The notes under the pieces are model-generated. The model had not been told where the DNA came from. It saw only the letters and a program-made list of their open reading frames with translations, and searched no databases. A stretch of DNA of 64,000 bases, taken from the NCBI GenBank assembly GCA_039810245.1, contig JBDHWQ010000001.1:434001-498000 (forward strand), given 5' to 3'. Positions 49,626 to 57,660 of this stretch are shown here, in pieces. This DNA comes from CALDSL01 sp039810245 (lineage in GTDB: Bacteria; Chloroflexota; Anaerolineae; Anaerolineales; Anaerolineaceae). The stretch's first letter is position 1; each line of letters starts with the position of its first letter. Made by a program: the position numbers and the translations under genes.

Positions 49626-50366
49626 ATGCCTGATACCGTGCAGCCGACCGAAGTATTGCCACGCTATATTCAGCTTGCCAGTATCCTGCGCGGGCGCATC
49701 ACCAGCGGGGAGCTGCAGCCCAACCAGCTCATTCCATCCGAGCGCCAGCTCGAAGAAATTTATGCCGTCAGCCGCCCCACGATCCGCCAGGCGCTGGACC
49801 TGCTGGAGCGCCAGGGCTTGGTATACCGCGCGCACGGGCGCGGCACGTTCGTCTCACCGCAAAAGCTGCAAAAGCCCATCTCCGAACTGACCAGCTTTAC
49901 CGAAGACATGAAGCGGCGCGGCATCGAGCCGGGGCAAAAGCTGCTGGAGATCGGCATGGTGGAGCCGCCGCGCGACGTCTGCCGCCAGCTTGAGCTGGCC
50001 TACCCGCACGCGCCCATCTTGCGCATCGAACGCCTGCGGCTGGGAGATGGCACACCGATGGGTCTGCAAACCTCGTACTACCACCTGCCGGATGGCTGCG
50101 AAATCACCGCCGCCGACCTGGAGCAGTACGGTTCGATCTACCGCCTGTTGGAAGACAAGCTGCATATCATCCCCACCGAAGCGGGCGAGACGCTGGAAGT
50201 GACCCTGGCCACACCGGCCGAGGCCGTACTGCTGCAGATCAAGCCCGGCAGCCCGCTGCTGCTCAGCGAGCGCACCACCTACTCACAGGAGCGCCGCCCG
50301 GTGGAGTTTGTCAAAATTCTGTACCGCGGCGACCGCTACACCTACACCGCCAAGCTCACGCGTTGA
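49626..50366 (+). CDS. GntR family regulator, HutC/UTRA subfamily (controls the ECF-uridine phosphorylase operon)
   Basis: A 246-residue regulator. The winged helix spans 8-78 (LIPSERQLEEIYAVSRPTIR, GRGTFVSPQ) and the UTRA domain 90-245 (ISELTSFTEDMKRRGIEPGQ, RIERLRLGDGTPMGLQTSYY, PVEFVKILYRGDRYTY). The same 15-bp dre-like operator lies at its own promoter and at that of the SUMF1-ECF-uridine phosphorylase operon. I infer that it represses both and is released by a nucleoside, pentose phosphate or amino sugar. Confidence 0.9.
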   Translation: MPDTVQPTEVLPRYIQLASILRGRITSGELQPNQLIPSERQLEEIYAVSRPTIRQALDLLERQGLVYRAHGRGTFVSPQKLQKPISELTSFTEDMKRRGIEPGQKLLEIGMVEPPRDVCRQLELAYPHAPILRIERLRLGDGTPMGLQTSYYHLPDGCEITAADLEQYGSIYRLLEDKLHIIPTEAGETLEVTLATPAEAVLLQIKPGSPLLLSERTTYSQERRPVEFVKILYRGDRYTYTAKLTR

Positions 50367-50373
50367 TCTGCCG

Positions 50374-50415
50374 AATCAAAACGACGCGCCCGGAAACAGG
50401 CGCGCCGTTTTGATT
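50374..50415. terminator. Bidirectional rho-independent terminator
   Basis: AATCAAAACGACGCGCC (50374-50390) pairs with GGCGCGCCGTTTTGATT (50399-50415) with one mismatch. It has A-rich and T-rich flanks and separates the convergent regulator and rhodanese genes. Confidence 0.85.
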
Positions 50416-50420
50416 CCAGC

Positions 50421-50873
50421 TTACTTTCCGGTGACGAAGGGCAGCTTTTGCGCCTGCCATTCGGCCATGCCGCCATCCATGCTGGTGACCTGGGTGTAAC
50501 CGGCATCGCGGGCAATATCCCGCGCGCGGGCACTGCGCCCGCCGGCCGCGCACACGAAAATCACCAGCTGATCTTTGGGCACTTCGTCCAGCCGGCTGGC
50601 AAGCTCATCCACCGGGATCAGCGGCACGCCCTCGATATGTCCGGATTCGTACTCGGCCGGCGTGCGCACGTCGACCATGTAGACGCCTTCGGCGCGCATT
50701 TGCGCCGCTTCGGCCACGCTGACGCTATCCGGCAGTGCCTCTGCGGCCGGGGCGCTCTGCCGCGCGATCCAGAACCCGGCCAGGGCCAGCAGCGCCACCA
50801 CCATGATGGCCGCCAGCCACAGTGGCAAAGCGCTGCGGCGCGGTTGGGGATTTTGCAGTTCAGGAGGGTTCAT
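50421..50873 (-). CDS. Membrane-anchored rhodanese-domain protein
   Basis: A 150-residue protein with an N-terminal signal anchor (ALPLWLAAIMVVALLALAGF, about residues 15-34) and an extracytoplasmic rhodanese domain with VYMVDVRTPAEYESGHIEG and the active loop CAAGGRSA (CxxGxR). It may move sulfur or hold redox state outside the membrane. It is monocistronic, ending at a strong terminator. Confidence 0.88.
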   Translation of the reverse strand: MNPPELQNPQPRRSALPLWLAAIMVVALLALAGFWIARQSAPAAEALPDSVSVAEAAQMRAEGVYMVDVRTPAEYESGHIEGVPLIPVDELASRLDEVPKDQLVIFVCAAGGRSARARDIARDAGYTQVTSMDGGMAEWQAQKLPFVTGK

Positions 50874-51135
50874 CGTATTCCTCTGTTATTCTGTCATCGA
50901 AAATTTGGTAACGATCTTGCATATTGTAACAAAGGAAAATCGGAATGCCAATTTGTTCTTAACATTTCTTAACAAAGCAGGGATCCATGCGTCTCATCAT
51001 TAAGAACGATAGCCTTAAAAAGCCAACCCCGCCGGATACCCCAACGAAAGGCCAACATCGCGCCGGACAAATACCGAGTAGAAAGGAACAACCCACTTTC
51101 GCTACGTCCAGGCAACTGGAGAAAGGAGTACTGGG

Positions 51136-51852
51136 ATGAACCAAAGTTCGGACAGCCCGGTCACCATCGTAGCAATCACTCTGATCCTTATCGTCACCAT
51201 TGCCTGCATCGCTGGAGCCTTACTCACAGGCGCAAAGCTGTATCCACCAGATTGGTATGTGCGCCCGACACTCATGCAACAAGAGGCGCAGAACCAGCAA
51301 ACCGCGCTTGACCGCGAAGCCACCGTCCAGGCCGAGTACCTGCGGCAGACGCAGATCGTCTTACAATCCACCACGGTGCCAATGCAGGCAACGCTCCAGG
51401 CCCAGCAGACGCGCATGGCCCCGCCGGTCGAGCCGGTCACCACGGCGCCCACCGGTATCTCCATCGCACTGGCAGTCATGGCCATCGCCGCCATCGCCCT
51501 GCTCATCTTCGCCATTGGCTTTACGCGCTGGGCAATACGCAAGAGCGCGGCGGAACAGGCCGCGGCCGAAGCCCTGCGGCTGGATACCCGCGCGCGCTAC
51601 CTGGAAGCACAGCGCAAGGTGGAAGAAGCGCGCCAGAACCGTGGAACCCCGGGGGCAGTCGCTCCCACGCAGCCCATCCCTCAGCCGCCAGCCGGCGGCG
51701 GCAGCCAGCCGAACCGCCCATACCCCATCCCGCCGCACGTTCCGCCCTTCACCGACGGCGGTCATAAGACCAGGCTGGATCCGGGCGCCGAGCGCGTCTG
51801 GCCGGACGACGAGGAAAATAAAGGCAGGGGCAACCTGCCCTGGGTAGATTAA
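51136..51852 (+). CDS. Hypothetical two-helix membrane protein with coiled coil and Pro-rich tail
   Basis: A 238-residue protein that I cannot assign. It has a first membrane helix (about 9-31, TIVAITLILIVTIACIAGAL), a Gln/Ala-rich likely coiled coil (45-85), a second helix (108-131, ISIALAVMAIAAIALLIFAI), a second charged helix (RLDTRARYLEAQRKVEEARQ) and a Pro/Gly-rich tail ending DDEENKGRGNLPWVD. A strong GGAGAAAGGAG precedes the ATG. It could be a scaffold or stress protein; no function is claimed. Confidence 0.7.
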   Translation: MNQSSDSPVTIVAITLILIVTIACIAGALLTGAKLYPPDWYVRPTLMQQEAQNQQTALDREATVQAEYLRQTQIVLQSTTVPMQATLQAQQTRMAPPVEPVTTAPTGISIALAVMAIAAIALLIFAIGFTRWAIRKSAAEQAAAEALRLDTRARYLEAQRKVEEARQNRGTPGAVAPTQPIPQPPAGGGSQPNRPYPIPPHVPPFTDGGHKTRLDPGAERVWPDDEENKGRGNLPWVD

Positions 51853-51870
51853 CCGAGAAACGGATCACGC

Positions 51871-51911
51871 TGCCGGCCGGGGGAAAAGTCACCCCGGCCG
51901 GCATGTTTTTT
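51871..51911 (+). terminator. Rho-independent terminator
   Basis: A 12-bp stem (TGCCGGCCGGGG / CCCCGGCCGGCA) followed by TGTTTTTT ends the hypothetical membrane protein gene. Confidence 0.88.
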
Positions 51912-51956
51912 CCTCACCCTGCCCCAAGAATGCTATCATTTAGCGATGAGGCGCGT

Positions 51957-52442
51957 ATGGTGATCATCCTCATGGGCGTATCGGGGAGCGGCAAAACGAC
52001 CATCGGCCGGCTGCTGGCAAGGCGGCTGGGTTTGCCTTTTTACGACGGCGACGACTACCACCCGGTCGAAAACGTTGCCAAAATGTCGGCCGGTATCCCG
52101 CTGACCGACGCCGACCGTGCCGGCTGGCTGGAAAACCTGGCGCGGCTGGTGGAGCTGCAAGCCCGCGCCGGGGAGAGCGCCGTGCTGGCCTGCTCCGCGC
52201 TCAAACAAAGCTACCGCGACCTGCTGGCGCGCCCCGCCCCGCACCAGGCGCGCTTTGTGTACCTCAAAGGCAGCTACGAAATCATCCTGGCGCGCATGCA
52301 GGCGCGCGGCGCTCATTTTATGAAGTCTGAGATGCTGCGCAGCCAGTTTGCCGCGCTGGAAGAGCCGCAAGACGTCCTGACCGTGGACGTGACTCTGCCG
52401 CCGGAAGCGATCGTCGAGCAGATCATCGCCCGGCTGGCGTAG
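51957..52442 (+). CDS. gntK: Gluconokinase (GntK type)
   Basis: A 161-residue P-loop kinase that makes 6-phosphogluconate. It shows Walker A GVSGSGKTTIG, substrate region YDGDDYHPVENVAKMSAGIP, LTDADRAGWL, ACSALKQSYRDLL, VYLKGSYEII and ARGAHFM. The ATG at 51957 follows GAGG; a longer frame would start inside the upstream terminator. No gluconate transporter is adjacent. Confidence 0.92.
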   Translation: MVIILMGVSGSGKTTIGRLLARRLGLPFYDGDDYHPVENVAKMSAGIPLTDADRAGWLENLARLVELQARAGESAVLACSALKQSYRDLLARPAPHQARFVYLKGSYEIILARMQARGAHFMKSEMLRSQFAALEEPQDVLTVDVTLPPEAIVEQIIARLA

Positions 52443-52449
52443 GGATTGA

Positions 52450-52535
52450 GATTAAAAAAGACCCCGGGAAAGGGCTTAGGTAATTCGTGTCGGGGCGGGG
52501 GAATTTTCGCAGATCCCCCTGCGGGGAGAACCCTC
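52450..52535 (-). repeat. Tandem partial duplication of the tRNA-Pro 3' end and terminator
   Basis: GATTAAAAAAGACCCCGGGA and TGTCGGGGCGGGGG recur about 86-89 bases later in the intact tRNA-Pro region. This copy has decayed: its T-arm part no longer pairs and the terminator stem is weak. It looks like a remnant of a local duplication or of an old integration event at the tRNA 3' end. Confidence 0.7.
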
Positions 52536-52537
52536 GA

Positions 52538-52565
52538 TAAAAAAAGACCCCCGGGAAAGGGTCTT
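52538..52565 (-). terminator. Terminator of tRNA-Pro
   Basis: On the minus strand AAGACCC pairs with GGGTCTT around an 8-base loop and is followed by a T run, 14 bases after the tRNA 3' end. Confidence 0.75.
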
Positions 52566-52578
52566 AAGGGAAAAACTG

Positions 52579-52653
52579 TCGGGGCGGGGGGATTTGAACC
52601 CCCGATCTCACGGTCCCGAACCGTGTGCTCTAGCCGGACTGAGCCACACCCCG
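52579..52653 (-). tRNA. tRNA-Pro (anticodon CGG)
   Basis: Read on the minus strand it folds as a full cloverleaf of 75 bases: acceptor CGGGGTG / CGCCCCG, D-arm GCTC / GAGC, anticodon stem CACGG / CCGTG with loop TTCGGGA (anticodon CGG), T-arm GGGGG-TTCAAAT-CCCCC and discriminator A. The CCA end is not encoded (CAG follows). Confidence 0.96.
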
Positions 52654-52999
52654 ATTTTACACACTGCCGCATGAAATCTGCGACCATGTGTTTGCAAGTA
52701 AGGTTAATGAAAGAATTCACTCACGTAACCGTGGAACTCTATTCAACCTCACGCGACATATTTTACACTACGTGTTGCAATCTGACCAGAGTAAACAAAA
52801 TTTTCCTTGACGCTTTATTCAACGCCGTCTGATAACCCGCGTTTTACAGCACATAGTTATCGTATTTTGCCTATATTTCAAATCCGGATACATAAAGATT
52901 AAGATTCACCAATTTGCAAGTGCTGCGCCTGAATCTCAGGCAGAGATGTGATAATTTGCGTTAGGCACAACAGATGGCTTCGCCACTGGACAAAATAGA

Positions 53000-53043
53000 A
53001 TAATCAAAAAGGATGCGCTAATTAGCCCACCCTTTTTGATTAT
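53000..53043 (-). terminator. Terminator-like hairpin after the TauE/SafE gene
   Basis: ATAATCAAAAAGG (53000-53012) pairs perfectly with CCTTTTTGATTAT (53031-53043) around an 18-base loop containing the palindrome GCTAATTAGC. It lies just downstream of the gene's stop. Confidence 0.6.
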
Positions 53044-53052
53044 GGTTTATTG

Positions 53053-53790
53053 CTAAGTGAATATTATTTTTAATCCCGCGATAATAAGAACAACTGCAAG
53101 TAATCGTTTTAGCGTGACATTGCCTAGTCGTTTGCTTCCAAATTCTGCACCGATGTACCCACCAATGACCGCGGCTATGGACCAAATTGGTATTGTCGCT
53201 GGTAAAAAGGCAACACTGGAAAGGTGACCCAATAAGCCTGCAATTGAATTTACTAAAATAAATGCGGCAGATACGCCAGAAGTTTGTCGTGTTTCTGCCC
53301 ACCCCATGAAGAGCAACAAGGGGCTTAAAAATATACCTCCACCCGTACCGGTTAACCCTGATAGCAAACCTATCCCCAGGCCTGAAAGTATTGCTGCCCA
53401 AATTGGAATGGATTTAATTTCTGTGGTGGTGGAAGAAGTGGTTCGGAAGAGACGATATGCGGCAAATAGCAAAACAGCACCGACAATAGGCTTATAAATA
53501 TTTCCGGGCAATGTAATTCCACCCCCAATGAAAGAAAACGGGATAGAGGCTATCGCAAACGGCCAAAAGATTGACCATGAAAAACTACCTACCCGGTAAA
53601 ACTTCGTAAACGCTATTGTTGCAACAAGTATGTTGAGAACAAGAGCAGTGGGTTTCATTACAGCAGGGGCAACACCGAAAATTGCCATTACCGCGAGGTA
53701 ACCCGATGCTCCTGCATGACCCACAGAGGCGTACAACATGGCAGCAGCTAGTAAAAACACTGCTATTAAGATAACGGAAGTGGTTGTCAA
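53053..53790 (-). CDS. TauE/SafE family anion exporter
   Basis: A 245-residue membrane protein with about eight helices. GHAGASGYLAVMAIFGVAPA and the second-repeat GLTGTGGGIFLSPLLLFMGW mark the two-fold TauE/SafE repeat; family members move sulfite, sulfoacetate or other organosulfur anions. I chose a TTG start at 53790, six bases after GGGAG; the frame extends upstream to 53910 but without a good site. Its low GC differs from all neighbours and suggests recent acquisition. Confidence 0.82.
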   Translation of the reverse strand: MTTTSVILIAVFLLAAAMLYASVGHAGASGYLAVMAIFGVAPAVMKPTALVLNILVATIAFTKFYRVGSFSWSIFWPFAIASIPFSFIGGGITLPGNIYKPIVGAVLLFAAYRLFRTTSSTTTEIKSIPIWAAILSGLGIGLLSGLTGTGGGIFLSPLLLFMGWAETRQTSGVSAAFILVNSIAGLLGHLSSVAFLPATIPIWSIAAVIGGYIGAEFGSKRLGNVTLKRLLAVVLIIAGLKIIFT

Positions 53791-54052
53791 GAGGTACTCC
53801 CAAATGATAATGAAATCAAGAGCGCATTTTATTGTAATCAATAAGTTCAGTAACAGATTAGTATTGTTTTCAATCGAAGCACAAAAGAATAAAAAAACGA
53901 GAGAAAACATTATGGAAACATATGAACCGGAATTTTTGGAAAATTAAATGTTAGTAGCCGAATGGAAGTTGCAGGGTATGCAATTCGTAATGGAATAATT
54001 AATTGGGCCACACCCCGTGTTGCGGATGCAATTGTTACGCGCCGTGTAGTTT

Positions 54053-54709
54053 TTATCGAGGTACTACCCCTTCCGGCAGCAGAAGCACGAACGTGCTCCC
54101 AATCCCTTCCTCACTTTCAGCCCACAGCTTGCCGCCGTGCTTTGCCACCATCTCCTGCGCCACGGCCAGGCCGGCGACATCCACATCTCCCAACCCGGTC
54201 ACCATAAAGCGCACCTGGCCCGGCATGGCTTCAGCGCGCAGCCGCACTGGGCCACCTTCGTGGCAGGCACTTTCCGCCAGGCCATACAGCGCCAGCTCCA
54301 TCTGCGCCGGGTCGCAGGTGCATTCCAGCGCGGGCGTCTCTCGCGTGATGGTCACGCCGGCCAGCGCGGCGGCCACGCGCTCCAGCAGCGCAGTCACGCG
54401 CACCCGCTCCAGCCGCGGCGCGCCGCGCAGCGCCGAAAGGTCGTCCAGGCTGGCGATCTGATCGGCCAGCGCGTCCACGCGGGCGCAGGCACGCGCGATC
54501 TCGTCCTCGCCAGACGGAGCAAACGGGTCGGGCAGGCCCCACGGCACGCCGCGCGCCTGGGCCTGCGGCTCGCCGCCGCTCATCTCGTCCAGCGCGCGCC
54601 GGATGGCCTGTACCTCGCTGCGCAGGTCGGCGGCCAGCAGGGCGGCCTGGTAGCGGCGGATATTAGATTGCAGGAGAACGTCTTGGTCGAGGGGAATGGG
54701 GTTGGACAT
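54053..54709 (-). CDS. Degenerate histidine-kinase-like ATPase-domain protein
   Basis: A 218-residue cytoplasmic protein. The C-terminal third resembles the kinase ATP lid and G2 box (AVAQEMVAKHGGKLWAESEE, IGSTFVLLLPEG). Upstream, the region that should be the dimerisation helix has no phosphoacceptor His (DLRSEVQAIRRAL), and the N box Asn is missing (LALYGLAESAC). It lacks membrane and sensor parts. The ATG at 54709 follows GAGGA. It may be an ATP-independent adaptor or a decayed kinase. Confidence 0.68.
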   Translation of the reverse strand: MSNPIPLDQDVLLQSNIRRYQAALLAADLRSEVQAIRRALDEMSGGEPQAQARGVPWGLPDPFAPSGEDEIARACARVDALADQIASLDDLSALRGAPRLERVRVTALLERVAAALAGVTITRETPALECTCDPAQMELALYGLAESACHEGGPVRLRAEAMPGQVRFMVTGLGDVDVAGLAVAQEMVAKHGGKLWAESEEGIGSTFVLLLPEGVVPR

Positions 54710-54807
54710 GTTATCCTCGCTGCTGTTACAATGGAGACCCGGTTCATTATAGCATTGGGAAAAATGTAGAAACGGAAGAGATGGATGCCGAAGAAAACCA
54801 TAAGCAA

Positions 54808-54832
54808 GTACCCTGAGCTCGTCGAAGGGTAC
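54808..54832. repeat. REP-like dispersed repeat, copy 3
   Basis: Arms GTACCCT (54808-54814) and AGGGTAC (54826-54832) frame the core CTGAGCTCGTCGAAG, shared with copies at 21.2 and 39.7 kb. It lies between the kinase-like gene and the lipoprotein cluster. Confidence 0.6.
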
Positions 54833-54872
54833 GGCCATGCAGGAGTAATTGGCCCGTAAACAAGGAAGCGCT

Positions 54873-56063
54873 ATGCACACGCAACGAAAACGATGGGGAA
54901 TACCTTTGGTAGTGTTGGCCCTTGCACTGGCGGGGTGCGCGGCGCCGTCGGCGGTGGATGACTCGGCGCGCCAGACGCAGGTCTTCGCAGAGGCGCTGCT
55001 GACCGCCACCTATGCTCTGCCCGCCGCCACGCAGACCCCGGCCGCCACGTTCACACCCTCACCCGAGCCTACCGCGATCCCCAGTCCCACCGCGGTACGC
55101 ACCCCGCCTGCCCTACCCGCTATTTTCCAGACCGGGCTGCTGCGCACCGGCGACGCGCCGCACAGCTACGTGACCGATACCTGCACCGGCTTAAAGAACC
55201 GCCTCGACCCCAACAAGGCCGCCCCCGGCACGGTGGTGATGCCGATCATGTTCCACTCGATCACCGATGGCGAGGTGTTAAAAGACAACCAGATCTCGGT
55301 GGAGCAGTTCAAGCAGTTGATGCGCGATCTGAAAGACCAGGGTTTTGAGACTATCACCAGCCAGCAGCTTGCCGCCTTCCTGGAAGAAAATGCAAAAATC
55401 CCGCCGCGCTCAGCCATCCTGATCGTCGACGACCGTCACTATGCGCAGTATTTTACCGACCACTTCCTGCCCTACGTGCAGGAATACGGATGGACGGTGA
55501 CCAACGCCTGGATCAGCACGCCGCTCTCCACCCAGGACCTGATCGACAGCATGGCCGGGGTGATTCGCGAGGGTTGGGTGGACGTGCAGGCGCACGGCGT
55601 GGTGCATAACACGCCCATCGACGCCTCTTCCAGCGAGGAATATATCCGCTCCGAGCTGTTCGGCTCGATCGAATTCATTCAGCAGCACTTTGGCAAGACG
55701 CCTATCGCTTACATCTGGCCCACGGGCAGCTTCACCAAACGCGGCGCGGAAGTGGCGCGCGAGGCCGGCTACCGCCTGGGCTTCACCGTCAACCCGCGCG
55801 GGCCGCTGATGTATAACTGGGTGCCCCAGGCCGACGCCGCCGACCCCGGCCGCCCGTCATACATCCCCGAAGGCCCGGTGGGCGACCCGCTGCTTACCCT
55901 GCCGCGCTACTGGGACACCGATGCCAGCCTGCACATCGACACCGTGCGCCAGATCGGTAAGGAGGCCGCAGCCTACGCCGCCCAGAACCGCGCGACAGAG
56001 CTGGAATACTATGATATCATTTGCGCAGCGGTCACCGGGCCGCTCCCCACGCAGGTTCCTTAG
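54873..56063 (+). CDS. Polysaccharide deacetylase-like lipoprotein
   Basis: A 396-residue exported lipoprotein (lipobox LAGC near residue 20, then a Pro/Thr linker). The NodB-like fold shows PIMFHSI, IVDDRHYAQYFTDHF in place of the usual TFDDG, AHGVVHNT (two His metal ligands) and YIWPTGSFTKRGAEVAREAG. It probably deacetylates peptidoglycan or another wall polymer, though the changed first motif leaves activity open. The start at 54873 follows AAGGAAG. It heads a run of four envelope genes. Confidence 0.83.
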   Translation: MHTQRKRWGIPLVVLALALAGCAAPSAVDDSARQTQVFAEALLTATYALPAATQTPAATFTPSPEPTAIPSPTAVRTPPALPAIFQTGLLRTGDAPHSYVTDTCTGLKNRLDPNKAAPGTVVMPIMFHSITDGEVLKDNQISVEQFKQLMRDLKDQGFETITSQQLAAFLEENAKIPPRSAILIVDDRHYAQYFTDHFLPYVQEYGWTVTNAWISTPLSTQDLIDSMAGVIREGWVDVQAHGVVHNTPIDASSSEEYIRSELFGSIEFIQQHFGKTPIAYIWPTGSFTKRGAEVAREAGYRLGFTVNPRGPLMYNWVPQADAADPGRPSYIPEGPVGDPLLTLPRYWDTDASLHIDTVRQIGKEAAAYAAQNRATELEYYDIICAAVTGPLPTQVP

Positions 56064-56091
56064 CGCAAAGACTTGAGCCATTACCGTTAGC

Positions 56092-57660
56092 ATGAATCGC
56101 TTTTCGCCAACCCTTCGAACGAGCATCGCCAGGGCCGCGCTGCTGGCTGTCTTTTTGCTGGCAGGCTGCACCACCCCGCCCGCCGCGGTGAACCCGGCCC
56201 CGCTGGCCACCCAGGCCGCCGCGCAACAGCCGCTGCTCTTCCCCCAGAACACGCAGCGCCCCACCCTGGGCGTCCCCACCATCCAGGTTCCATACCGGCT
56301 GCCCGAGCGCGGGCCGGATGCTCCCGCCCCCACCCCCGACCCTGCCCGGTCGCTGCCGCCCATCCGCCAGAGCGCGGAGACGTACTACATCCAGCCCGGG
56401 GACAGCCTGGCCGCGATTGCCAAAGCCAAGGGCGTATCGCTGGCGCAGATCCTCGACGCCAATCCAATCACGGACCCCAATATCCTGTCCATCGGCCAGG
56501 AGCTGACCATCCCCGCGCCCACGCCCAAAGATACCGGGCCGGATACGAAGCTGATCCCCGATTCCGAGCTGGTGAACGGGCCGGTGAACGCGTACTTCGA
56601 TGTGGCCGCTTACATCCAGTCCGCGGGCGGCTACCTGAGCCGCTACAGCGAGGAGATCGGCGACGAGCGTTACAGCGCCGCGCAGGTGGTGGCGCGCGTG
56701 GCGCAGGATTATTCGGTCAGCCCGCGGCTGCTGCTGGCGGTGATCGAAAACCGCTCCGGCTGGCTGACTGACCCGTCTGAGCCGGACGGCGCGCGCGCCT
56801 ATGCCGCCGGCTGGGTGGACCCGGCGCGCACCAGCCTGTACCGCCAGCTCACCTGGACTGCCGCCAACCTCAACTGGGGCTATTATGCCTGGCGCGTCAA
56901 CGGCGTTTCGCATTTCTTGCTGGCGGATGGCAGCGTGGTGCCGCCCGCCGCCACGATCAACGCCGGCACGGCTGCGCTGCAAAACCTGATGAGCCAGTAT
57001 TACGGCTACGATGATTGGCTGCGCGCGGTCAGCGCGGATGGCTTCATCGCTACCTACACGCGCCTGTTCGGCGATCCGTTCCAGTACGCGCTGGAGCCGC
57101 TGCTGCCGCCCAACCTGCAGCAGCCGCCGCTGCAACTGCCATTTGAAAAGGGCCAGATATGGTCGTTCACCGGCGGGCCCCACGCCGGCTGGGATGTAGG
57201 CTCGGCCTGGGCCGCGCTGGACTTTGCCCCGCCGGGGGAAGCCCTGGGCTGCGTGGAGAACGACGCCTGGGTCACCGCCATGGCCGACGGGCTGATCGTG
57301 CGCACCGGCGACGGCCAGGTAATCCAGGACCTGGACGGCGACGGCTATGAGCAGACCGGCTGGGTGATCTTCTACATGCACATCGAAGGCCGCGACCGCG
57401 TGGAACCGGGAAAATTCCTGCGCGCCGGAGAGCGAATCGGGCACGCTTCTTGCGAGGGTGGTGTATCCAATGGCACGCATACCCATATTGCCCGGCGGTA
57501 TAATGGGGAGTGGATCCCCGCGGATGGCAACATACCTTTTGACATGGAAGGCTGGGTCTCTCAGGGCACCGGCAGTGAGTACAACGGGATATTGACACGC
57601 AATGACCAGATGGTTGAAGCCTGGGCCGAGCGCCGGCCTGAAAACCAGATCCATCGCTAA
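56092..57660 (+). CDS. LysM-M23 lipoprotein, tandem copy 1
   Basis: A 522-residue lipoprotein (lipobox LAGC at about 24). A Pro-rich linker is followed by a LysM domain (about 98-142: TYYIQPGDSLAAIAKAKGVS, ILSIGQELTIP), an unknown central domain with YSVSPRLLLAVIENRSGW, and a C-terminal M23-like peptidase domain with GGPHAGWD, AALDFAPPG, FYMHIEG and the zinc HxH in GTHTHIARRYNGEW. It probably cuts peptidoglycan cross-links or binds the wall. Two paralogues follow directly. Confidence 0.85.
   Translation: MNRFSPTLRTSIARAALLAVFLLAGCTTPPAAVNPAPLATQAAAQQPLLFPQNTQRPTLGVPTIQVPYRLPERGPDAPAPTPDPARSLPPIRQSAETYYIQPGDSLAAIAKAKGVSLAQILDANPITDPNILSIGQELTIPAPTPKDTGPDTKLIPDSELVNGPVNAYFDVAAYIQSAGGYLSRYSEEIGDERYSAAQVVARVAQDYSVSPRLLLAVIENRSGWLTDPSEPDGARAYAAGWVDPARTSLYRQLTWTAANLNWGYYAWRVNGVSHFLLADGSVVPPAATINAGTAALQNLMSQYYGYDDWLRAVSADGFIATYTRLFGDPFQYALEPLLPPNLQQPPLQLPFEKGQIWSFTGGPHAGWDVGSAWAALDFAPPGEALGCVENDAWVTAMADGLIVRTGDGQVIQDLDGDGYEQTGWVIFYMHIEGRDRVEPGKFLRAGERIGHASCEGGVSNGTHTHIARRYNGEWIPADGNIPFDMEGWVSQGTGSEYNGILTRNDQMVEAWAERRPENQIHR

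Larger units (their letters stand above)
52643..54017. other. AT-rich islet bounded by a direct repeat of the tRNA-Pro 5' end
   Basis: GCCACACCCCG, the 5' acceptor region of tRNA-Pro at 52643-52653, recurs in the same orientation at 54007-54017. The DNA between is clearly AT-rich compared with everything around it and holds one gene of different codon use (tauE/safE-like). The 399 bases at 52654-53052 have no gene that I can support, only the tauE terminator; 53791-54006 likewise holds only a few very short frames. This looks like a small acquired segment. Confidence 0.6.
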
